A stretch of DNA of 64,000 nt from positions 62,001 through 126,000 of the forward strand of contig CAJJCS010000002.1 in NCBI GenBank assembly GCA_905182755.1, written 5' to 3'. Below the pieces are notes generated by a model, which saw only the letters and a list, made by a program, of their open reading frames with translations, searched no databases and had not been told where the DNA came from. This DNA comes from Aequorivita sp. HC6-5. Its GTDB lineage: Bacteria > Bacteroidota > Bacteroidia > Flavobacteriales > Flavobacteriaceae. The translations under genes were made by a program, and so were the position numbers. This document shows, in pieces, positions 32,462-42,686 of the stretch; the first letter of the stretch is position 1, and each line of letters begins with the position of its first letter.

Positions 32462-32848
32462 TTAACGTTTCGAGAATTGGAATTTTTTACGGGCTTTTTT
32501 CTGTCCGAATTTCTTTCTTTCTACCATTCTTGGATCTCTAGTTAAAAGACCTTCTGGTTTTAAGATTCCTCTGTTCTCATCATTTAATGTGCACATTGCA
32601 CGAGATATAGCCAAACGAATTGCTTCTGCTTGTCCAGTGATACCACCACCAAAAACATTTACTTTAATGTCAAAGGTTTTCTCATTGTCTGTCATTACAA
32701 GTGGCTGCATTACTTTGTATCGTAATGTTGGGGTTGTAAAATAATTATCAAACTCACGCTTGTTGATTGTGATGTTTCCTTTCCCTTGAGATAAGTAAAC
32801 ACGCGCAACAGCGGTTTTTCTTCTTCCAATTTTGTGTATAGTTTCCAT
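32462..32848 (-). CDS. rpsI: 30S ribosomal protein S9
   Basis: 128 aa, GRRKTAVARVYL ... DPRMVERKKFGQKKARKKFQFSKR. Confidence 0.98.
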   Translation of the reverse strand: METIHKIGRRKTAVARVYLSQGKGNITINKREFDNYFTTPTLRYKVMQPLVMTDNEKTFDIKVNVFGGGITGQAEAIRLAISRAMCTLNDENRGILKPEGLLTRDPRMVERKKFGQKKARKKFQFSKR

Positions 32849-33306
32849 TACTTAGTTGCGGTATTAATTTTAATAGCTCTTGGTTTTTGCGCTTCTTGAC
32901 CGTGGTTTGCATCTGCATACACTTTCAAGTTTCTAAAAAGTACTGAACCTAATTTGTTTTTAGGCAGCATTCCTTTAACCGCCTTCTCAACAACGCGTGC
33001 TGGATTCTTGTCTTTTAATTCTGTAGCAGTAAGGCTTTTTTGTCCACCTGGGTAACCAGTGTGACGTATGTAAGACTTTTCTGCCCACTTGTTCCCTGTT
33101 AATTGGACGTTGCTTGCGTTTATGATAATCACATTATCTCCACAGTCTACATGAGGTGTAAAGCTTGGCTTGTGTTTACCGCGAAGTAATTTTGCAACTT
33201 CACTCGCAAGACGACCTAGTGTGTGCCCGTCCGCATCTACTATTAACCACTCTTTTGTTACAGTGGCTTTATTAGCAGATACTGTTTTGTAACTTAATGT
33301 ATCCAT
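32848..33306 (-). CDS. rplM: 50S ribosomal protein L13
   Basis: [45 protein letters not shown]. Confidence 0.98.
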   Translation of the reverse strand: MDTLSYKTVSANKATVTKEWLIVDADGHTLGRLASEVAKLLRGKHKPSFTPHVDCGDNVIIINASNVQLTGNKWAEKSYIRHTGYPGGQKSLTATELKDKNPARVVEKAVKGMLPKNKLGSVLFRNLKVYADANHGQEAQKPRAIKINTATK

Positions 33307-33539
33307 TATAGTTCTTTGTCTAATTATTAATAAATTATTTCTGTCCCGTATTATCGGACGGCAAAAATACTGTTATTTATTTGAATAACAAATAGTAAAA
33401 GATACATTTTCGTTTATTTTTTTGAAATAAAATCCTAAAGATAAACCCCTTGTTTAAAGGGGCCTCTCAATTTATAAATCTGGTGTTACTCTTGTGCTGA
33501 TTTTACTCAACACCTGTATAGGAATTTGAGTATTAACAT

Positions 33540-34634
33540 TTAGCGCGTTTTGGCTATTTTAAACGTTTCATTATTAATACGCACATAAAACATATTTCCA
33601 GATAGTGAAGAAAGGTCAATTTGTTTTAAGTTGCCCTTTAATTCTCCTGAGAGCATTAATTGACCTAGCACAGAATACACTTGGTAAAAGGCGTCCTGTT
33701 GTAAAGATATGTTTACAACACCTCTAGTTGGGTTAGGATACAAAATTGTCTGACTTATGTTCTCTTGTGTATCTAAAACTTCACATTCAAAACTACTTTC
33801 TATGTTTGATGCAAGTGGATTGTCTTGAACGTAATCTGTCAGTAAAGAACAATAGCAATCGTTTTGATCTACATATAATTTAAACCATGATAGTGCAACT
33901 TTACCAACACTTGAGTTGCCTCCCTCTGGTGTATTTGCAACACCATGATTACCATTTTCTATTTCAAAGAGGAGTTTATTTGTGCTATTTGGGGTGTTAT
34001 CATAATGTATGTTGGCATGAATCCCTGGAGGAGCAACCGTATCATCTTGCCCACTAAAAATCACTACAGGGCTGCTATGATCTAAATCTGGGTTTGGAAG
34101 CCAAGGACATAGCGCAACGACTCCCTTAATGCTATTGTCTAAAACAGCAGCACGTTGTGCTCCTCCGCCTCCCATGGAGTGTCCACTTACGGCAAACTTG
34201 TCTTCATCTATAGCTCCAAGTAGTGGTGAGGCATTTCTGGTGTTCTCTTCTCGTAGTGTTTCTAGGGCATCCAATAAAGCTTCTGCTCTGGCTTCTGGAA
34301 AATCATAAATCGAATTTGTACCAATAATAATAGTAACAATACCATGAGAGGCATAAAATGGCCCCCAGGCCTCAACACTATTTGGCGAGGCGGTAAAACC
34401 TGGTACAATAGCGATACTAGCATAGGGTGGTGTAGCGTTTGTAGGATAATAAACTGTGGCGCCAAAATAGTCCGGGCCATTACGAAGTCCGTCTGCCTCT
34501 GTGAGGGTGGCAACATCATAAATCCCTGGGTTGCTTAGGCTACCAATGGTGATCTCCTCGCACTGAGAAAACACCGTTGTAGTAGCTAGAAATAAAGCCA
34601 ATAAAACAACTGTTTTTGTATATAATTCTCTCAT
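33540..34634 (-). CDS. Secreted PETase/cutinase-like polyester hydrolase (alpha/beta hydrolase) with T9SS type A sorting domain
   Basis: Signal peptide; GFTASPNSVEAWGPFYASHGIVTI, GHSMGGGGAQ nucleophile elbow, SGQDDTVAP, ENGNHGVANTPEGGNSS; C-terminal YPNPTRGVVNIS...IDLSSLSGNMFYVRI. Confidence 0.88.
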   Translation of the reverse strand: MRELYTKTVVLLALFLATTTVFSQCEEITIGSLSNPGIYDVATLTEADGLRNGPDYFGATVYYPTNATPPYASIAIVPGFTASPNSVEAWGPFYASHGIVTIIIGTNSIYDFPEARAEALLDALETLREENTRNASPLLGAIDEDKFAVSGHSMGGGGAQRAAVLDNSIKGVVALCPWLPNPDLDHSSPVVIFSGQDDTVAPPGIHANIHYDNTPNSTNKLLFEIENGNHGVANTPEGGNSSVGKVALSWFKLYVDQNDCYCSLLTDYVQDNPLASNIESSFECEVLDTQENISQTILYPNPTRGVVNISLQQDAFYQVYSVLGQLMLSGELKGNLKQIDLSSLSGNMFYVRINNETFKIAKTR

Positions 34635-34714
34635 CTTGTATGCTTTAATTTTTTGTAAAATACAATAGTATTATTTGAAATGCAAGAACAAGGCTTTTGT
34701 AAACAACGTATTTG

Positions 34715-37576
34715 TTAATGTGCCTGTAGCCAATTCTCACCCTCTCCTAGTTCAACATCAAGAGGCACCGCTAGTGTGTAAGCATTTTCCATTTCAGTTT
34801 TAATGAGTGTTTTCATTTCAGAGAGTTCTGGCTTGTACACATCAAAAACTAGTTCATCATGTACCTGCAGTAGCATCTTGGTTTTATAGCCGCCTTTCTC
34901 TAATTTTTCATGAATGTTTATCATGGCAATTTTAATAATATCTGCCGCGCTTCCTTGAATAGGAGCATTGACGGCATTACGCTCTGCCCCGCCACGCACT
35001 ATGGCGTTGGAACCATTAATATCTTTTAAATATCTGCGACGGCCTAAAACTGTTTGTACATAGCCATTATCTCTTGCAAAATCTACCAATTCGCTCATGT
35101 AATTACGCAATTTCGGGTAGGTTTTGTAATAGGTGTCAATAAGTTCTTTTGCCTCACCTCTTGAAAGATCTGTTTGGTTGCTTAGTCCAAAGGCAGAAAC
35201 GCCGTAGATAATACCAAAGTTTACAGTTTTAGCATTACTTCGTTGCTCTCGGGTTACCTGCTGTAAGGGTACATTAAATACTTTAGCCGCTGTAGAGGAG
35301 TGAATATCTAGCCCATCTTTGAAGGCCTTCATCATGGTTTGTTCTTCACTTAATGCGGCAATGATACGAAGCTCAATTTGAGAATAATCTGCAGCCACCA
35401 ATACATACTCCTGGTTTCTTGGAACAAAGGCTTTTCTCACCTGTCTTCCTCTTTGGGTGCGTATTGGGATATTTTGCAGGTTAGGGTTATTGCTGCTAAG
35501 GCGTCCTGTTGCCGCAACTGTCTGCATGTAGTCTGTATGGACTCTTCCCGTGGCCTGTTCTATTTGTAGTGGCAAGGCATCTACATAGGTCGATTTTAGC
35601 TTGGCTAGCCCACGGTATTCAAGTACATCTGCAATAATTTGATGCTCTTTAGCCAGAGAAGAAAGCACATCTTCTGCGGTAGAGTATTGCCCTGTTTTTG
35701 TTTTTTTAGGCTTGGCAACAAGTTTCATTTTACCGAAAAGAATTTCTCCCAATTGCTTTGGAGATGCAATGTTAAATTCTTCTCCAGCCTCTTTGTAAAT
35801 GTTGGCCTCTAGGGTAAGAATGTCATGGTCTAAATCTCCAGAGAGTGACTGTAAGAACTCCTTATCTAGATTGATGCCCTCTGCTTCCATAGCCGCAAGA
35901 ACTCTTAGAAGTGGCACCTCAATGTCGTCAAATAATTTTTGAAGATTATTGTCTTTAAGCTCTTTGGCGAAGTGCTCTTTGAGCTGAAATGTAATATCTG
36001 CATCTTCTACCGCATATTGTGTTTGCTGGTCTATAGGCACATCGCGCATCGATTTTTGGTTTTTCCCTTTTTTACCAATGAGCTCTGTAATAGATACGGG
36101 CGTGTAGTTTAAATACGTTTCTGCCAATATATCCATGTTGTGTCTCATATCTGGATTGATCAGGTAATGGGCCAGCATGGTGTCAAATAATTTTCCGTGT
36201 ACCGAAATATTATATTTACGTAAAACCTTAATATCGTATTTTAAATTTTGCCCAACCTTTTCAATTTCTGTAGCTTCAAAAAAGGGACGTAATTGTTCTA
36301 TAATTTGCTGGCTAGCGTCTCTGTCTTCAGGAAAGGGAAGGTAGAATCCTTTGCCCTTTTCCCAAGAAAAAGCAATTCCAACAAGCGCTGCGGTAAGCGG
36401 GTTTAGCCCTGTTGTTTCTGTGTCAAAACAAACGCTGGGTTGCTTCATTAGATTTTCTATAAACAAGCGTGTTCCCATACCAGGTTGTATGGTTTGATAA
36501 AAATGTTCTGTGTCTTTAATGGTTTTTCTACTGCTGTAGCTCTGGCTTTGCGCAGTAGGTTCACTGTCTCCACCAAATAGTGAAAACTGCCCTTCTCCAG
36601 CGCTAGGACTTGCTGGTGTTGGAGATGTCTTTTTTGAATCAGTAGCAGCCGTCTTGGGTTGGTTACTGGTTCCTTTTGTAGCCATGGCCTGCTCAGAGAA
36701 TGTATTGGCAAAGCTAGTGGTGAGGCGGCGAAACTCTAATTCTTCAAAAATTTCTGTAACGGCGCCAATATCTGGAGCACTCATCTGAAAATTGGCTGCA
36801 TTAAAATCTACGGGCACATCCAGCATTATGGTGGCTAGTTCTTTGCTAAGAAGGCCAAGGTCTTTATTGGCCTCTATTTTTTCTTTCATTTTTCCTTTGA
36901 GCTGCGCTGTATTGGCAAGTAGCCCCTCCATAGAACCAAATTGGCTAATGAATTTTTTGGCAGTTTTGTCTCCAACTCCCGGAAGTCCAGGAATGTTATC
37001 TGCACTGTCACCCATCATCCCTAAATAATCGATGACTTGCATGGGGTCAGTAACTTCAAATTTCTTTTGTACCTCTGGGATTCCCCAGGTTTCATACCCA
37101 CCTCCAAAAACAGGACGATACATGAAAATATTATCTGAAACCAGCTGAGCAAAATCCTTATCTGGAGTAACCATAAAGGTTTGATATCCTTCTTTTTCTG
37201 CTTTTTTTGCCAAGGTTCCTATCACATCATCTGCCTCAAAACCTTCTTTAACCATGATGGGTATATGCATGGCAGTTAATATTTTTTGAATATACGGTAC
37301 CGCTATTTTAATGCCATCTGGCGTTTCATCTCTATTGGCCTTATACTCTGGAAATAGTTCGTTTCTGGCCTGGCTACCTCCTTTGTCAAAACAAACGGCT
37401 ATATACTCTGGACGTTCTCTTTTAATAACATCAATAAACGAATTCATAAACCCTAAAATAGCAGAGGTATCCATCCCTTTGCTATTAATGCGAGGGTTTT
37501 TAATAAGTGCATAATACCCTCTAAAGATTAAAGCAAATGCATCAATAAGAAATAAACGTTTTTTTGGTTGTGACAT
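34715..37576 (-). CDS. polA: DNA polymerase I
   Basis: 5'-3' exo, 3'-5' exo (FDTETTGL) and polymerase motifs (DYSQIELRI, KTVNFGIIYG, QVHDELVFD); start MSQPKKRLFLIDA at 37576. Confidence 0.97.
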   Translation of the reverse strand: MSQPKKRLFLIDAFALIFRGYYALIKNPRINSKGMDTSAILGFMNSFIDVIKRERPEYIAVCFDKGGSQARNELFPEYKANRDETPDGIKIAVPYIQKILTAMHIPIMVKEGFEADDVIGTLAKKAEKEGYQTFMVTPDKDFAQLVSDNIFMYRPVFGGGYETWGIPEVQKKFEVTDPMQVIDYLGMMGDSADNIPGLPGVGDKTAKKFISQFGSMEGLLANTAQLKGKMKEKIEANKDLGLLSKELATIMLDVPVDFNAANFQMSAPDIGAVTEIFEELEFRRLTTSFANTFSEQAMATKGTSNQPKTAATDSKKTSPTPASPSAGEGQFSLFGGDSEPTAQSQSYSSRKTIKDTEHFYQTIQPGMGTRLFIENLMKQPSVCFDTETTGLNPLTAALVGIAFSWEKGKGFYLPFPEDRDASQQIIEQLRPFFEATEIEKVGQNLKYDIKVLRKYNISVHGKLFDTMLAHYLINPDMRHNMDILAETYLNYTPVSITELIGKKGKNQKSMRDVPIDQQTQYAVEDADITFQLKEHFAKELKDNNLQKLFDDIEVPLLRVLAAMEAEGINLDKEFLQSLSGDLDHDILTLEANIYKEAGEEFNIASPKQLGEILFGKMKLVAKPKKTKTGQYSTAEDVLSSLAKEHQIIADVLEYRGLAKLKSTYVDALPLQIEQATGRVHTDYMQTVAATGRLSSNNPNLQNIPIRTQRGRQVRKAFVPRNQEYVLVAADYSQIELRIIAALSEEQTMMKAFKDGLDIHSSTAAKVFNVPLQQVTREQRSNAKTVNFGIIYGVSAFGLSNQTDLSRGEAKELIDTYYKTYPKLRNYMSELVDFARDNGYVQTVLGRRRYLKDINGSNAIVRGGAERNAVNAPIQGSAADIIKIAMINIHEKLEKGGYKTKMLLQVHDELVFDVYKPELSEMKTLIKTEMENAYTLAVPLDVELGEGENWLQAH

Positions 37577-37741
37577 GGTTGCTTTATCTTTTGAGTTTGG
37601 CCCAAGGGTTTTTAAAATGTTTCTAGTTATCGTGTTTTTGAGTGTAGCATAAAAAACAATACTATGATATCCAAAAATAGAAAAAACACTAGAGAGTTTT
37701 ACCAAAAGCCAATACAAAATATCAATAGAATATACACCAAT

Positions 37742-37777
37742 AAAAAAGCCCTACACTTTTTGGTGTAGGGCTTTTTA
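37742..37777. terminator. Intrinsic terminator downstream of tandem paralog genes
   Basis: AAAAAGCCCTACAC-tttttg-GTGTAGGGCTTTTT. Confidence 0.8.
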
Positions 37778-37824
37778 GTATTCTTTGCCTAAAGGGATAT
37801 TTGTAGTGCTATATGCGTATTATT

Positions 37825-38535
37825 TTAAAGGCTATCGTAGTACTTTACCGCTGTAAGTAAATCTTCTTGTTTGTTAAGATCTAAATTATATTGCTTTGTA
37901 AAGGCTTTCATTTGAGTTTGTTTTTCTCCAAATACCTTTAGTTTTTTGCTTCTAGACTTAGGCATTTGATAAAATTTACCACTTTTAGTCACTAAGTAAA
38001 AAACAGGTTTGTCTTTAAAAACAGCAGGAAGTGTTTTTGTGATGGAAGATGTAGCCTTTTTTTCTCGGCTTAAAATCTTTTATGTGTTTTTTATACAGCG
38101 CTATTTGACCTCCTTCAAAGATAACTTGAAAATAACCTCCATTTTCAACACCTCCTTGGTAGGGTACAAACACATATATGTCCTCTATAATCTTAACATA
38201 TATGTCTTGAGATTTAGTAAAACTCTTGCGTTTTCATCATCTGAGCTAAGGATTTGTTTTACCTCCATCTCATCTGCAACGGCATTGTATCTTATCGCTA
38301 TGTTATCAGCAAGGAGTTTTCCTTCTTTGTAAATGTTCCCTAGTAAAAAACTTGGATTGTTGTAAGGAGTACCTTTATAGGTTTTTGTGTCTTTAAAGTT
38401 AACATCCTTATTTTGTCTTTTTATGTAGTTATCTAAAAGAAAAACATCTGAAACAAACATTGCAGAGTCAAATTGTGCTAAAGCTGTGTTAAGTGTTAAT
38501 ACACATAAAACAACGGTAAGAATAGTTTTTTTCAT
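37825..38535 (-). CDS. Secreted protein of unknown function, paralog A (frameshifted)
   Basis: Signal peptide; ORF stops at 38185, but the other frames continue RSFTKSQDIYVKIIEDIYVFVPYQGG... and ...SKKLKVFGEKQTQMKAFTKQYNLDLNKQEDLLTAVKYYDSL*, matching the neighbouring paralog. Confidence 0.7.
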
Positions 38536-38581
38536 TGGTATGGTTTTTATTTATAATAATAATGCAAAAACTTTGCCAAGA

Positions 38582-39283
38582 TTAAAGCGCGTTAAAATAG
38601 TCTAACGCTTGATGTAAATCTTTTTCTCTACGAAGGTTTAAGTTATTGGTTTGAATATACGTACTCATCTGGTCCTCCTTTGAAACTAACAACTTCTCTC
38701 TTTTTGTTTTCCCTTTTGGGAGTTTTGTAAGATGCCCCTTGCTACTTACAATGTACAATTGTTCTTTTTCTTTAAATGTGTCTGGAACATCTCTAGAGTA
38801 GGAGTTTGCAGACTCTTTACCCTCAACAAAATCTTTAATTATCTTTTTATACACAGTAAGCTTAGCACCTTGTGCTATCACCATAAAGTATCCCGCTTTT
38901 TGATTTTTGTCTGGAGATATAAGGTACACAAAATCATCATTTAAAATACGTACAGAGATGTTTTGATTTGCTTTGATGACATTGGCAACAGTAGCTGAGG
39001 CGTTAGTATTTGCCTTTAGTTCTATTTCTTCTGCCTGGACATTATACCTTAGTGCAACATTACTGGCCACTAATTTTCCATCTTTATATATAGATCCAAT
39101 TTGAAATTCTTTGTTTGCGTATATAGACCCCATGGTATTTTTATAGCCTTTGAAAACCGGTGTTGTTTTTGAGGATAGATAGTCATTATCTGATGTTTGG
39201 TCATTAGTCATACTTTGAGAAAGCATGTTTAAAGACACAAAAAGGGATACTAATACTAGAAAATTATTTTTCATTAATGACAT
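38582..39283 (-). CDS. Secreted protein of unknown function, paralog B
   Basis: 233 aa, signal peptide; shares GSIYKDGKLVASNVALRYNVQAEEIE and the C-terminal pattern with paralog A. Confidence 0.7.
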   Translation of the reverse strand: MSLMKNNFLVLVSLFVSLNMLSQSMTNDQTSDNDYLSSKTTPVFKGYKNTMGSIYANKEFQIGSIYKDGKLVASNVALRYNVQAEEIELKANTNASATVANVIKANQNISVRILNDDFVYLISPDKNQKAGYFMVIAQGAKLTVYKKIIKDFVEGKESANSYSRDVPDTFKEKEQLYIVSSKGHLTKLPKGKTKREKLLVSKEDQMSTYIQTNNLNLRREKDLHQALDYFNAL

Positions 39284-39464
39284 AGTTTATTTTTAAAAAC
39301 AAGCTCAAAACTAATCTTTCAAGCTTTTAATTGTGTTAAATTATTGTTATTGTTTAGGGATAATTGATGCTTTTTCAGCCAGCTGCAAATAAAAACAAAA
39401 CCTATAAAGCAGCAATTACTTTGTGCGTTTTTTGTGAGATAATTAATGTAAGGTATAGCTCTTA

Positions 39465-41577
39465 TTAAAGCTCAATTAAATCTATGGCTTTTGTCACATC
39501 TGTCTCGGGCATTTTACAAGCGTTATTCACACAAACATAAACAAAGGTCTCATTTTCTATAAAACGCTGCTCTAGAAGTGGGCTATTTCCCTCTATGGTG
39601 CTACCTGCAACAAGTTTGTTTGGCAAATAGTACTGATGAATTTCTTTCACTTTTTGCTGCGCATCTTCTCCTACAACAACAATTTCATAGAAGCTGTTTT
39701 GAAAATTCGCCAATAAGTCCAACCAGTTAGAAAACCCTGACGGGTATTTTTCTATCTCTGGGAGTACATTTTTAAGCATTTGAGAAGCGGTAGCGCCATA
39801 CGTTTGGTTGTCAAAATGATGTGATAAAACATATAAGTTTTTTGCCATCATAGAGTTGGATGCTGGAATTACATTGTCTCTGTATTCAAAACTTCTTGTA
39901 ATTAAAGATGGATCCTGGTCATTGGTGAAATAAAACAGTTGTTTTTCTGAATCAAAGAAATGTCCGTAGGTGTAGCTTGTTAGTTCATTGGCAATGAAGA
40001 GCCACTGATCATCCAAGGTAATTTCATACAAACCAATATAGGCATCAATTACCGCGGCATAATCTTCTAGATATCCATTAATAGTGCTTTTTCCGTCCTT
40101 ATAGCTATGAAACAAAGCGCCAGAAGTTTGCCATTGTTTAGACTTTATAAAGTGTGCGTTTTTTAAAGCAGCCTGCAAGTATGCTGGCTCTTGAAATGCT
40201 TTATAAGCATCTACATATCCCTTTAGCATAAGCCCATTCCAGGAGGTTAGTATTTTATCATCAAGTCTTGGCTTATCACGTTTATTTCTGTAGTTAAGGA
40301 GTGTTTTTCTCCAAGCCTGTTTTTTGTTTTGTAATTCTTGATTGGTAATACCAAACTCTGCGCACACCACAGGGTCACTTTTAGAGCGTATTAATACATA
40401 ATGATTGTTCTCCCATAGTCCAAAAGAATTAATGTTATAATAGGTTGAGAATAATTCAACATCTTCTCCAAGTTCCTTTGTAAGCTCCTCTTTGGTGAAC
40501 ACATAATAGGCTCCCTCTTCAAGAACTCCATCCTTGGTGAGGCTATCGGCGTCAAAGGAAGAGTAAAAGGCACCTTCACTGTTTGTGCATTCTCTAGCAA
40601 CAAATGCAAGAGTTTGAGTTACCACTTCTTTGTATAAATTATCTTTAGTGGCTAAATAGGCGTTGCTATACAAGCTTACCATCTGGGCATTATCATACAG
40701 CATTTTTTCAAAGTGAGGAACATGCCATTTTTTATCTACACTATACCTTGAGAAAGCCACCTCCAATATGATCGTATATTCCGCCATAGGCCATCTTGTT
40801 TAGGGTAGTGGTAACATATTCAAGTAGGCCCGTATCTTTGCTTTGTTTTGCTTTTCGCAGAAGATAAGAAATGGTATTTGGCATCATAAATTTAGGAGCT
40901 CTGTTTGGGCCTCCAAATGTGTTGTCAAAAGATGCTTGCCACTGGCTTAAAATTTCATCGGTATTGTAGTTTTTTAAATCTACATTTTCCTCATTTAAAG
41001 GAAGAAGATCCATGCTTTTTATACCTTCTTCAAGATTGTTCGCAACCTCAAATAACCTTTCTGGGTTTTGGGTGTATAGTTTTTGCATTTGTTCTAAGGC
41101 ATTTACCCAATCCTCTTTTTTAAAATAGGTACCTCCCCAAACAGGTCTTCCATCTGGAAGTGTTATAACATTAAGTGGCCACCCTGCACTTCCGGTTAAT
41201 AGCTGTACCGCATTAATATAGATTTGATCTACATCTGGACGCTCTTCTCTGTCTACCTTAACATTGATGTAGTTTTTGTTCATTACAGCGGCAACTGCAC
41301 TATCCTCAAAACTCTCTCGCTCCATAACATGGCACCAATGACAGGCAGCATATCCTATGCTAACAATCATGAGTTTTTTATCCTTTTTTGCAGCCTCCAA
41401 TGTTTGGTCATTCCAAGCTCTCCAATCTACAGGGTTGTGCGCGTGCTGCAATAAATAAGGACTTGTTTCTTGGGCAAGTAAGTTGGTGTATTGATGTATG
41501 TCCACGGCGTCTTTTTTTGAAGTATTACAAGAAAAAAATAAAATCGAACAAAGTAAAATCAAATAAAGTTGTTTCAT
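39465..41577 (-). CDS. Thioredoxin-domain (DUF255/YyaL, SSP411-like) lipoprotein, frameshifted
   Basis: SPYLLQHAHNPVDWRAW, ACHWCHVMERESFED; frame change near 40750 restores [34 protein letters not shown]. Confidence 0.88.
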
Positions 41578-41675
41578 CTATACTTGGGTTTAATAAATCT
41601 TATAAACAAAAATACACTTTTTGAAATTTCAAAATATAGTATTATACATCTATTGTGTCTGTAAGCAATACAATA

Positions 41676-42605
41676 TCAGCCATTAACTGCCTCTACGGTT
41701 TCAACTCGGCCAGGCATCATTTCTTTAAGCATGGTTTGAATACCATTTTTTAAAGTAACGGTTGCCGAAGGACAACCACTGCATGCCCCTTGCAAGATGA
41801 CATGAACGGTTTTAGTGTCTTTTTGATAGGAGTCAAACGCAATGTGCCCGCCATCACTTGCTACAGCCGGTTTGATGTACTCATCAAGAATATCAACAAT
41901 CTCCTGCTCAATATTGTTGTATGCTTTGTCGTTTTTTTCCTGAGAAACAGCCGTTTTTTTCTTGTCATTTGCTGTAACAATCTCTTTCTTGCTTTGCAAA
42001 AAAGCATCATTAAAAATAGCTTTACCCTCTTCTATGAAGGTTCTTATAAATGAGCGTAGTTCATTGGAGACTTCTGTCCATTCAACCACATTGTATTTTG
42101 TTATAGAAATATAGTTTGCGCTAATAAAAACTTCTTTTACAAAAGCAAAAGAGAAGAGTGCTTTTGCTAGTGGTGCCTCTATTGCATCTTCTATAGATTT
42201 AAACTCAAAAACCCCATCAGCTAGGGGTTTGTTAGCAACATACTTCATCACCCCTGGGTTTGGAGTGCTTTCTGCATATACTGTAACAGGTACTTTTTTT
42301 GATGTTTCTTCTTCGGTGATTACCTCTTTGTCACTATTTAGGTAGTCTGCAATAGATTGTGCTACTTCGTCCTGTACAGATGGCCAATCAACAATATTGA
42401 ATTTCTCAATAGCAACAAAATTTTGAGATATATAGACTGTTTTCACAAAGGGAAGGTAAAACAATTCTTGAGCTAAAGGACTGGGTTTTGCTTGGTCTAT
42501 GTTAGAGAACTCATAACTTTTCGCCTGGGTTAAAAACGAATTTGTAACAAACTTCACAATATTTTCGTTATTTGTTGGTTGTACAGATATGTTAAATTGG
42601 TCCAT
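41676..42605 (-). CDS. NifU-family Fe-S scaffold with two tandem Nfu_N domains
   Basis: C-terminal CSGCPSATVTLKNGIQTMLKE; two related N-terminal domains; start MDQFNISVQPTNNENIVKF at 42605. Confidence 0.9.
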   Translation of the reverse strand: MDQFNISVQPTNNENIVKFVTNSFLTQAKSYEFSNIDQAKPSPLAQELFYLPFVKTVYISQNFVAIEKFNIVDWPSVQDEVAQSIADYLNSDKEVITEEETSKKVPVTVYAESTPNPGVMKYVANKPLADGVFEFKSIEDAIEAPLAKALFSFAFVKEVFISANYISITKYNVVEWTEVSNELRSFIRTFIEEGKAIFNDAFLQSKKEIVTANDKKKTAVSQEKNDKAYNNIEQEIVDILDEYIKPAVASDGGHIAFDSYQKDTKTVHVILQGACSGCPSATVTLKNGIQTMLKEMMPGRVETVEAVNG

Positions 42606-42686
42606 AGTGTGAATTTTGTGTGATTTTTTTTTGCAAAAATACCGAAAGAAAATCATTGTAATGAATATATTTGACCTCATATTGAT

